A stretch of 9,609 nt of DNA from Microbacteriaceae bacterium (GTDB lineage Bacteria; Actinomycetota; Actinomycetes; Actinomycetales; Microbacteriaceae). Below, piece after piece: positions 4,408-9,609 of this stretch. Under the pieces are notes generated by a model, which was not told where the DNA came from, ran no database searches, and saw nothing but the letters and a program-made list of their open reading frames with translations. Numbering within the stretch: the stretch's first letter is position 1; every line of letters starts with the position of its first letter. Both the position numbers and the translations under genes were made by a program. The stretch covers positions 1 to 9,609 of the forward strand of contig WOYR01000240.1 in the NCBI GenBank assembly GCA_011620705.1. Reading direction: 5' to 3'.

Positions 4408-5541
4408 GTGCCCGCTCTGACCCCCGAACTGCTCGACCGCATCCGCTCCCGCGCTGCCGGCTACGACCGCGACAACGCCTTCTTCACCGACGATCTCGAG
4501 GAGTTGCGCTCAGCGGGCTACCTCGCCCCCCGCAGCATGCTCGAGACCGCGCGCGACCAGAGACTGCTCGCGCGCTACGCCCCGGCGACGGCGCTGGGTG
4601 TGAACATGCACCTGGTCTGGGTCGGCGTTGCGCGGGTGCTGCACGACCGCGGCGACACGAGCCTCGACTGGGTGCTGCGGGATGCCGAAGCCGGCGAGCT
4701 CTTCGCATTCGGCAACAGCGAGGGGGGCAACGACCTCGTGCTCTGGGACTCGCTGACCATGGTCGAGAGGGTGGAGGGCGGCTTCGCCTTCACCGGCACG
4801 AAGATCTTCACCTCGTTGGCGCCCGCCTGGACCCGACTCGGCATCTTCGGCAAGCAGATCGCAGGCGAAGGGGCCGGGGAGGTCCCGCGCCTGGTGCACG
4901 GCTTCCTCCGCCGCGACACCCCGGTAACCCCCATTGCCGGTGTCAGCACTCTCGACGACTGGGACACCCTCGGGATGCGGGCAACCCAGAGCAACACGAC
5001 CAAGCTCGATCACGCCGTGGTGGCCGATGCCGACATCTCGCGCTTCCTGCCGATCGGGCCCAACGCCGACCCGTTCATCTTCGGGATCTTCAGCAACTTC
5101 CTGCTGCTGATCGGTTCGGTCTACGCCGGGATCGCCGACCGCGCGCTGGAGCTGGCGGTCGAGGCGGTGCACCGCCGCACCAGTTTGAAGAGCGGAGGCG
5201 CGACGTACGCGCACGACCCGGACATCCGGTGGCGGATCGCGGATGCCGCGCTCGCGCTCGACGCGCTCCGTCCCGAACTCGAGGGGCTGGCATCCGATGT
5301 CGACACCCTTGTCGACCACGGCGGCAACTGGTTCCGCTACCTGGCGGGTGCGAAGCACCGTTCCACCGAGGCGGCGCGCTACGTCGTGGATCAGGCGCTG
5401 CGGGTCGCCGGGGGCGGCGGATACCGCTCGAGCAGCGAGCTGGCCCGCCTGCAGCGCGACGTGCTCGCGGGCATCTACCACCCCTCCGACCCCGAGTCGG
5501 TCCACTCGACCGTCGCGGGCGCGCTGCTCGGCCCCGAGTGA
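4408..5541 (+). CDS. Acyl-CoA dehydrogenase-fold flavoprotein (non-canonical C-terminus)
   Basis: This 377-residue protein has the three-part acyl-CoA dehydrogenase fold: a helical N-domain (about 1-95), a beta domain with the flavin-contacting GNSEGGNDLV (102-111) and GGFAFTGTKIFTSLAP (124-139), and a helical C-domain with LRVAGGGGYRSSSELARLQRD up to residue 351. Instead of the usual segment with the catalytic glutamate (Y-E-G-T), it ends RDVLAGIYHPSDPESVHSTV. An HP..D/N...H tail of this kind is common in the group of ACAD relatives that includes flavin-dependent monooxygenases (DszC, SfnC, HsaA type). The substrate is unknown. GTG 4408 is supported by the TAGCCT hexamer. It follows doxX by 34 bases on the same strand and may be partly co-transcribed with it, although it has its own likely promoter. 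Confidence 0.85.
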   Translation: MPALTPELLDRIRSRAAGYDRDNAFFTDDLEELRSAGYLAPRSMLETARDQRLLARYAPATALGVNMHLVWVGVARVLHDRGDTSLDWVLRDAEAGELFAFGNSEGGNDLVLWDSLTMVERVEGGFAFTGTKIFTSLAPAWTRLGIFGKQIAGEGAGEVPRLVHGFLRRDTPVTPIAGVSTLDDWDTLGMRATQSNTTKLDHAVVADADISRFLPIGPNADPFIFGIFSNFLLLIGSVYAGIADRALELAVEAVHRRTSLKSGGATYAHDPDIRWRIADAALALDALRPELEGLASDVDTLVDHGGNWFRYLAGAKHRSTEAARYVVDQALRVAGGGGYRSSSELARLQRDVLAGIYHPSDPESVHSTVAGALLGPE

Positions 5542-5546
5542 CGGCT

Positions 5547-5563
5547 GCCGCCCTGCGGGCGGC
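5547..5563. terminator. GC-rich hairpin between convergent genes, probable bidirectional terminator
   Basis: GCCGCCC (5547-5553), a three-base loop TGC, and GGGCGGC (5557-5563) form a perfect seven-base stem of G/C pairs, five bases after the TGA of the ACAD-like gene and 17 bases past the stop of the leftward gene. There is no T-tract, which is common for actinobacterial terminators. Confidence 0.6.
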
Positions 5564-5587
5564 CAGGGCGGCCAGGGCGGTCAGGCC
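5561..5587. repeat. Three tandem 9-base units, GGCCAGGGC-type
   Basis: GGCCAGGGC at 5561-5569 and 5570-5578 is followed by a degenerate third copy, GGTCAGGCC at 5579-5587, which contains the stop codon and last codons of the leftward gene (TCA at 5581 on the plus strand). A short slippage-type tandem array next to the terminator hairpin; copy number may vary between strains. No known function. Confidence 0.55.
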
Positions 5588-6006
5588 GCGCCAGGCTCCC
5601 GGGGCGAGAGCCTGAAGACCGGGAATCTGCGGTCCGTCTTCTCCTCATAGGATGCGAAGCCCGGCGCCACCGTCGTGAACCTGCCCCACGCGGCGGCGCG
5701 GGCGGCTTCCGGGAGCTCTTCGGCATGCACGGCGACGGTCTCGACGCCGTCCTCGGTGGCCACCTCGAGCTCCAGCTCAGGATGGGCGCGCAGATTGTGG
5801 GCCCACGCCGGATCGACCGGCTGGCCGCCGTTGGTCGCCGCGACCAGCCACGCGCCGTCCTCGTGGAGGCCCATCACCGGGTTCAGCCGCACCTGCCCCG
5901 ACTTCGCGCCCCGCGTGTGCATGACCACGAGGCGGCGCCCGAAGCGCTCGACGGTGCCGTTGTTCTCGCGGAATTCGGCGATGATCTTGTCGTTCCAGGC
6001 GCTCAT
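5581..6006 (-). CDS. Nitroreductase/deazaflavin (F420)-dependent oxidoreductase family protein (Ddn-like, DUF385)
   Basis: A 141-residue split-barrel protein of the Ddn/FDOR-B-like family, common in actinobacteria; several members use reduced cofactor F420 to reduce quinones or other unsaturated compounds. Visible family signatures: NDKIIAEFRENNG (5-17), HTRGAKSGQVRLNPVM (30-45), the NGG loop (59-61), PAWAHNLRAHPE (66-77), which in relatives contributes to cofactor binding, and PGFASYEEKTDRRFPV (115-130). Length fits the family. Upstream on its strand CAGGAT ends six bases before the ATG, a weak leaderless-type -10 element. Whether it binds F420, FMN or heme cannot be told from sequence alone. 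It faces the ACAD-like gene tail to tail and diverges from the SDR gene. Confidence 0.88.
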   Translation of the reverse strand: MSAWNDKIIAEFRENNGTVERFGRRLVVMHTRGAKSGQVRLNPVMGLHEDGAWLVAATNGGQPVDPAWAHNLRAHPELELEVATEDGVETVAVHAEELPEAARAAAWGRFTTVAPGFASYEEKTDRRFPVFRLSPREPGAA

Positions 6007-6080
6007 GACTCCATCCTGCCGTCTCGCCCGAGTCCCGCTCGGCGCGCCCGTCCGGGATCGAGCAGGGTTAGCGTTGGCCC
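6007..6080. promoter_or_regulatory. Divergent promoter region between the Ddn-like and SDR genes
   Basis: This 74-base gap holds two start-proximal hexamers: TAGCGT at 6069-6074 on the plus strand, six bases before the SDR ATG, and CAGGAT at 6018-6013 on the minus strand, six bases before the Ddn-like ATG. Neither gene has a well-placed Shine-Dalgarno site, so both look leaderless; the plus-strand hexamer is the stronger match. No palindrome stands out. Confidence 0.5.
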
Positions 6081-6998
6081 ATGGCCAACGAGGGTGTCGC
6101 GGTACCCGATCTGAGCGGCAGGCTCGCGATCGTCACCGGCGCGAACAGCGGGCTCGGATTGGGTCTCACGGCTCGGCTCGCGGCTGCCGGCGCCGAGGTG
6201 GTGATGGCGGTGCGCGACCTCGAGAAGGGCGCAGCCGCCCGGGACGAGGTGCTGGCCGCGAACCCGGAGGCGCGGCTCCGGCTCGAGCGGATCGACCTCG
6301 CGTCGCTCGAGAGCGTGCGCGATTTCGCCGATGGCCGGCTGGCGGACGGCCGCCCGGTCGACATCCTGCTCAACAACGCGGGCGTCATGATGCCGCCGGA
6401 GCGGAAGACCACCGGTGACGGCTTCGAGCTGCAGTTCGAGAGCAACTACCTCGGCCATTACGCCCTGACGGCGCGGCTGCTGCCGTTGCTGCGGGCCGCC
6501 GACTCGCCGCGGGTGACCTCGATGAGCAGCTTCATGGCGTACTTCGGTCGCTTCGACTGGGACGACCTGCAGAGCGAGCGGTACTCGCCGACGCGCTCGT
6601 ACGGATTGTCCAAGCTCGCGATGCTGGCCTTCGCGCGGGAACTGCAGAGCCGGAGCGACACTCACGGCTGGGGCCTGCTGAGCGACGCCGCGCATCCGGG
6701 ATACACGCGCACGAACCTGCAGACCACCGGCCCGCGCATGGGCAGGCCGCCGCGGCCGCCTCGCCAGTATTCACGGACCCTGATCTGGCAATTGGTCGAC
6801 ACCGGCATCCTGCCCGCGCTGTATGCGGCGACCAGTCCGGATGCCGTGCCGGGCGGCTACTACGGACCGGACGGCTTCCTCGGCCTGACCGGCGGTCCGC
6901 ACCGGGCGCGGGAGCCCCGCCGCGCACGGAACGCCGCAGATGCGGCTCGCCTGTTCGACGAGTCGGCCGGACTGAGCGGCGTGACGTTCGGGGAATGA
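6081..6998 (+). CDS. Short-chain dehydrogenase/reductase (SDR family oxidoreductase)
   Basis: A 305-residue cytosolic Rossmann-fold NAD(P)H oxidoreductase of the classical SDR type, resembling the retinol dehydrogenase/WWOX-like subgroup of bacterial SDRs. Seen: the cofactor loop TGANSGLG (19-26), an arginine soon after strand 2 (AVRDLEKG, R45) that often favours NADP(H), DLAS (72-75), NNAGVM (98-103), the catalytic serine in SMSSF (S149 or S150), the YxxxK pair Y174/K178 in SYGLSKLAML, and HPGYTRTNLQ (205-214). All catalytic residues are present, so it should be active; the substrate cannot be named. The C-terminal 90 residues (YGPDGFLGLTGGP onward) are typical for this subgroup. ATG 6081 is supported by TAGCGT six bases upstream. 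Confidence 0.9.
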   Translation: MANEGVAVPDLSGRLAIVTGANSGLGLGLTARLAAAGAEVVMAVRDLEKGAAARDEVLAANPEARLRLERIDLASLESVRDFADGRLADGRPVDILLNNAGVMMPPERKTTGDGFELQFESNYLGHYALTARLLPLLRAADSPRVTSMSSFMAYFGRFDWDDLQSERYSPTRSYGLSKLAMLAFARELQSRSDTHGWGLLSDAAHPGYTRTNLQTTGPRMGRPPRPPRQYSRTLIWQLVDTGILPALYAATSPDAVPGGYYGPDGFLGLTGGPHRAREPRRARNAADAARLFDESAGLSGVTFGE

Positions 6999-7020
6999 CC
7001 TCCGGTGAAAGGCCCGCAGC

Positions 7021-7033
7021 GGTCGCCGCGACC
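7021..7033. terminator. Small hairpin between convergent SDR and aldo/keto reductase genes
   Basis: GGTCG (7021-7025), loop CCG, and CGACC (7029-7033) form a perfect five-base stem directly abutting the stop codon of the leftward gene and 22 bases after the SDR stop. It is the only stem in this 35-base convergent gap; with five pairs and no T-run it is a weak terminator candidate. Confidence 0.3.
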
Positions 7034-7927
7034 TCAATCGGTGGGCGAGGCCGGCGGCTCGCCGAGGGCGTCCAGCGCCTGCCAGAAGCCATCCGGCACC
7101 TCCGCCGCCACCAGTTCTGGCAGCTCCTCGAGGCGCCTGCGCGAATAGATGCCGACCACCGTCGTGTGGATGCGCGGCTCCCGGATCGAGAAGGCGAGGG
7201 CTGCCGCGGCGACGCTGATGCCCCAGTCGGCGCACAGCGCGCGCACCTTGTCCAGATGCGCGAGGAACTCGCCGGACGCCGGCTGGTAGGCGTAACTGTC
7301 TCCGCGGAACGTCGATCCCGCGAGGATGCCGCCACCGAACGGAGCCGCATTGAACACCGTCATGCCGCGCTCGGCGGCCAGGCGCAGGATCGTCTCAGCC
7401 GTGCGATCCACGAGGGTCCACCGGTTGTGGCTCAGGACCACGTCGAAGACATCGGTGCGGATGTACTCCTCGACGAGTTCGTGGGAACCGGCCGCGATGC
7501 CGATCGCGCCGATCCGCCCCTCGTCGCGCAGCCGCAGCAGCGCCTCGACCGGACCTCCCGCCGCCATCCCCTCGGAGACGGACAGTCCGTAAGGATCGTG
7601 CAGCTGGTACAGCGGCAGTGTCTCGAGACCGAGCCGGGCGCAGCTCTCCTCGAAGGAGCGCAGCACCCGATCGCCGTCGAAGACCCCGGTCCGGGGGTCC
7701 TGGTCGGCCTTGGAGAAGACCACCTTTCCGGCCGGGAGGCCGCCCGCCGCCGAGATGGCCTCGCCGAGCAGCGTCTCGGAACGGCCCAGCGCGTAGTTGT
7801 TGCTGGTGTCGAGCTGCCGGAACGGTGAGGCGAGCAGCGCCTCCGCGAGCGACTCGTCGGCGCCTGGACGCTTGCCGAGGCCGGAGGTGCCCACCGTGAC
7901 GGGCTCGAGGTCGGTGCGATCGAACAC
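7034..7927 (-). CDS. Aldo/keto reductase
   Basis: A 297-residue TIM-barrel NAD(P)H oxidoreductase. The catalytic tetrad is visible: D40 in FRQLDTSNNYALGRSE, Y45 in the same segment, K73 in VVFSKAD and H110 in LYQLHDPYG. The general pattern (a DTSNNYALGRSETLLG N-part, EGRIGAIGIAAG, then VFDVVLSHNRWTLVDRTA and FNAAPFGGGIL) resembles the sugar-oxidising galactose/L-fucose dehydrogenase (D-threo-aldose 1-dehydrogenase-like) branch of the family, also annotated for pyridoxal dehydrogenases, so an aldose or another small carbonyl is a reasonable guess. Length is normal. The GTG at 7927 is the family-like start; upstream TCTACT sits six bases away, a weak -10 match. It diverges from the ATP-grasp gene. 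Confidence 0.88.
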   Translation of the reverse strand: MFDRTDLEPVTVGTSGLGKRPGADESLAEALLASPFRQLDTSNNYALGRSETLLGEAISAAGGLPAGKVVFSKADQDPRTGVFDGDRVLRSFEESCARLGLETLPLYQLHDPYGLSVSEGMAAGGPVEALLRLRDEGRIGAIGIAAGSHELVEEYIRTDVFDVVLSHNRWTLVDRTAETILRLAAERGMTVFNAAPFGGGILAGSTFRGDSYAYQPASGEFLAHLDKVRALCADWGISVAAAALAFSIREPRIHTTVVGIYSRRRLEELPELVAAEVPDGFWQALDALGEPPASPTD

Positions 7928-8042
7928 CTTCCCAGTAGAGCATGCCGGCGCGCGGCGCGCGTCCTTCGGACCCCGGCCCGCGCTCGGGGCGCCTGCGGCG
8001 CCTGGAAACGTCTCGGCAACATCCCGTCAGTAGAGTCGCTCC
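7928..8042. promoter_or_regulatory. Divergent intergenic region between aldo/keto reductase and ATP-grasp genes
   Basis: This 115-base gap carries TAGAGT at 8031-8036, six bases before the ATP-grasp ATG, a clear leaderless-type -10 element, and on the minus strand TCTACT at 7939-7934, six bases before the aldo/keto reductase GTG. In the middle the palindrome GGCGCC occurs at 7988-7993 and again at 7997-8002, separated by TGC, and could form a hairpin or a binding site. No -35 boxes are convincing. Confidence 0.5.
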
Positions 8043-9609
8043 ATGGGCGACCTGTTCGACGGTTACGGCTCGATCGCGACGAAGCGGGGCGGAGCCCCGG
8101 CCTGGGATGAGATGTTCGCCGACCCGGAGGCGGCGGATTCCGCGAGCGCGCGCGAGGCGTACAGGGAGATCCACACGGCCCTCGCGCGGATGACCCAGGA
8201 GGAACTGCGCGGACGCACCGAGGCCCTCGCCAGCTCCTATCTCGCGCAGGGCGTCACCTTCGATTTCGCCGGCGAGGAGCGCCCTTTCCCGCTCGACGCG
8301 GTACCGCGCGTCATCGAGCAGTCCGAATGGTCGGTCGTCGAGGCCGGGGTGAAGCAGCGGGTCCGCGCGCTCGAGGCCTTCCTGGCGGATGTCTACGGCA
8401 GGCAGCGGGCCGTGCTCGACGGGGTCATCCCGGCACGGCTGATCAGTTCGTCCAGACACTTCCACCGCCAAGCCGCGGGCATCTTCAGTGCCAACGGCGT
8501 GCGCATCCAGGTCTCGGGCATCGACCTGATCCGCGACGAGCACGGCAGCTGGCGGGTGCTCGAAGACAATGTGCGCGTGCCGTCCGGCGTGAGCTATGTC
8601 ATCTCGAACCGCCGCGTCATGGCGCAGACCCTGCCCGAGCTGTTCATGTCGATGCGGGTGCGACCGGTCGGCGACTACCCGCAGCGGCTGCTGCAGGCGC
8701 TGCGGGCATCCGCCCCCGAAGGCGTCGGCGAACCGGTGATCGTCGTCCTCACCCCGGGCGTCTACAACTCGGCGTACTTCGAGCACACCCTGCTGGCCCG
8801 CCTCATGGGCGTGGAGCTGGTCGAAGGCCGCGACCTGTTCTGCTCGGGAGGCAAGGTGTGGATGCGCACCACCGCCGGTCCGACGCGCGTCGACGTGATC
8901 TACCGCCGGGTCGACGACGAGTTCCTGGATCCGCTGCAGTTCCGCGCCGACTCCATGCTCGGCTCGCCCGGGCTCATGCTCGCGGCCCGGCTCGGCAACG
9001 TGACCATCGCGAACGCGATCGGCAACGGGGTGGCCGACGACAAGCTCGTCTACACCTACATGCCCGACTTGATCCGCTACTTCCTCTCCGAGGAGCCGAT
9101 CATCGCCAATGTCGACACCTGGCGCCTGGAGGAGCCGGGCGCGCTCGAGGAGGTGCTCGACCGGCTCGACGAACTCGTCGTGAAACCGGTCGACGGCTCC
9201 GGGGGCAAGGGCCTCGTCGTCGGTCCCGACGCGAGCAGGCAGGAACTGGACGAACTCACCGCCCGGCTGAGGAAGGACCCGCGCGGCTGGATCGCCCAGC
9301 CCGTTGTGCAGTTGTCGACGATCCCCACGCTGGTCGACGACGGGATGCGGCCGCGGCACGCCGATCTGCGCCCCTTCGCGGTCAACGACGGAACGGATGT
9401 CTGGGTGCTGCCGGGCGGGCTCACCCGGGTCGCGCTCGCCGAGGGCCAGCTCGTCGTCAACAGTTCCCAGGGGGGCGGCTCGAAGGACACCTGGATCGTC
9501 GGGCACGAGCCGCTGCACACGGCCGACCACAGCATCCAGGGCCTGGTCGCCGATCAGGCCGCGGTCACCACCTCGATCCCGATCATCGCCGAAGGCCACC
9601 GCCCCGACC
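8043..9609 (+). CDS. Circularly permuted type 2 ATP-grasp protein (DUF404/DUF407 family; C-terminus beyond right edge)
   Basis: From ATG 8043 the frame is open to the right edge, 522 codons, so only a short C-terminal piece should be missing. Family landmarks: WDEMFADP (21-28), LASSYLAQGVTFDFAGEERP (62-81), PFPLDAVPRVI (81-91), the highly conserved WRVLEDNVRVPSGVSYVISN (170-189), LTPGVYNSAYFEH (236-248), YRRVDDEFLDPL (287-298), NAIGNGVADDKLVYTYMP (324-341), the glycine-rich nucleotide loop VVKPVDGSGGKGL (379-391, K381), IAQPVVQLSTIPT (417-429) and RHADLRPFAV (438-447), then NSSQGGGSKDTW (473-484). The family resembles amide- or peptide-forming ATP-grasp ligases; its substrate is unknown to me. 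In many actinobacteria (M. tuberculosis Rv2411c-Rv2409c) it is followed by an alpha-E (DUF403) protein and a transglutaminase-like protein, which would lie right of this window. ATG 8043 is supported by TAGAGT six bases upstream. Confidence 0.92.
   Translation, partial: MGDLFDGYGSIATKRGGAPAWDEMFADPEAADSASAREAYREIHTALARMTQEELRGRTEALASSYLAQGVTFDFAGEERPFPLDAVPRVIEQSEWSVVEAGVKQRVRALEAFLADVYGRQRAVLDGVIPARLISSSRHFHRQAAGIFSANGVRIQVSGIDLIRDEHGSWRVLEDNVRVPSGVSYVISNRRVMAQTLPELFMSMRVRPVGDYPQRLLQALRASAPEGVGEPVIVVLTPGVYNSAYFEHTLLARLMGVELVEGRDLFCSGGKVWMRTTAGPTRVDVIYRRVDDEFLDPLQFRADSMLGSPGLMLAARLGNVTIANAIGNGVADDKLVYTYMPDLIRYFLSEEPIIANVDTWRLEEPGALEEVLDRLDELVVKPVDGSGGKGLVVGPDASRQELDELTARLRKDPRGWIAQPVVQLSTIPTLVDDGMRPRHADLRPFAVNDGTDVWVLPGGLTRVALAEGQLVVNSSQGGGSKDTWIVGHEPLHTADHSIQGLVADQAAVTTSIPIIAEGHRPD

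Noticed and set aside
7395..9599. 734-codon open frame on the minus strand
   Set aside because: It is antisense to the ATP-grasp gene and the 5' part of the aldo/keto reductase. Its translation is a low-complexity mix of R, G, A, V, D and H, as expected from the complementary strand of G/C-rich coding DNA, and has no family motif.
1..9609. tRNA, rRNA, CRISPR, insertion sequence or attachment site
   Set aside because: I found no cloverleaf-like segment, regularly spaced repeat array, transposase motif or flanking terminal repeats; the only mobile-like item is the small toxin-antitoxin pair, with no duplicated ends visible.

Overview
The window comes from a high-GC actinobacterium. The compact layout, strong G/C third-position bias, frequent GTG starts and many genes with a TANNNT hexamer about 7-12 bases before the start codon (leaderless transcripts) all suggest this. 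The gene families fit Actinomycetota, and Microbacteriaceae is my best guess (inference from style only; no rRNA or marker gene is present). It looks like ordinary chromosome with one small toxin-antitoxin insert. I see no tRNA, rRNA, CRISPR array, insertion sequence or phage gene.

Layout. Bases 1-2612 form an arginine/ornithine catabolic unit: a leftward Lrp/AsnC regulator (cut by the left edge), then rightward a DDAH-family guanidine hydrolase and ornithine aminotransferase (rocD), overlapping by ATGA. Regulator, hydrolase and aminotransferase occur in the same order in Mycobacterium tuberculosis (Rv2324-Rv2323c-Rv2322c, from memory). Bases 2598-3401 hold a VapBC-type toxin-antitoxin pair with a palindromic candidate operator over its promoter, and a 22-codon ORF overlapping the toxin stop by ATGA. 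Bases 3441-4373 are a divergent HxlR regulator/DoxX membrane protein pair sharing an intergenic region with a perfect inverted repeat. Bases 4408-5541 encode an acyl-CoA dehydrogenase-fold flavoprotein whose C-terminus lacks the usual catalytic-glutamate motif. Bases 5581-7927 hold three oxidoreductases: a Ddn-like deazaflavin (F420)-type protein (leftward), a short-chain dehydrogenase (rightward) and an aldo/keto reductase (leftward). From 8043 to the right edge runs a circularly permuted type 2 ATP-grasp protein (DUF404/DUF407 family), lacking only its C-terminus; its usual partners (alpha-E/DUF403 and transglutaminase-like proteins) would lie just outside.

How the genes work together. The left block probably feeds arginine-derived ornithine, through glutamate semialdehyde, into glutamate/proline under Lrp control. 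The middle and right blocks are mostly single-gene transcription units with a redox theme, arranged as divergent or convergent pairs. The HxlR protein has one cysteine near its N-terminus, as thiol/quinone-sensing HxlR proteins do, so the HxlR-DoxX pair may be a redox-responsive switch. No wholly new system is evident. The points most worth a second look are the guanidine hydrolase's true reaction, the micro-ORF after the toxin, the HxlR operator, the non-canonical acyl-CoA dehydrogenase relative, and the recurring leaderless promoters.
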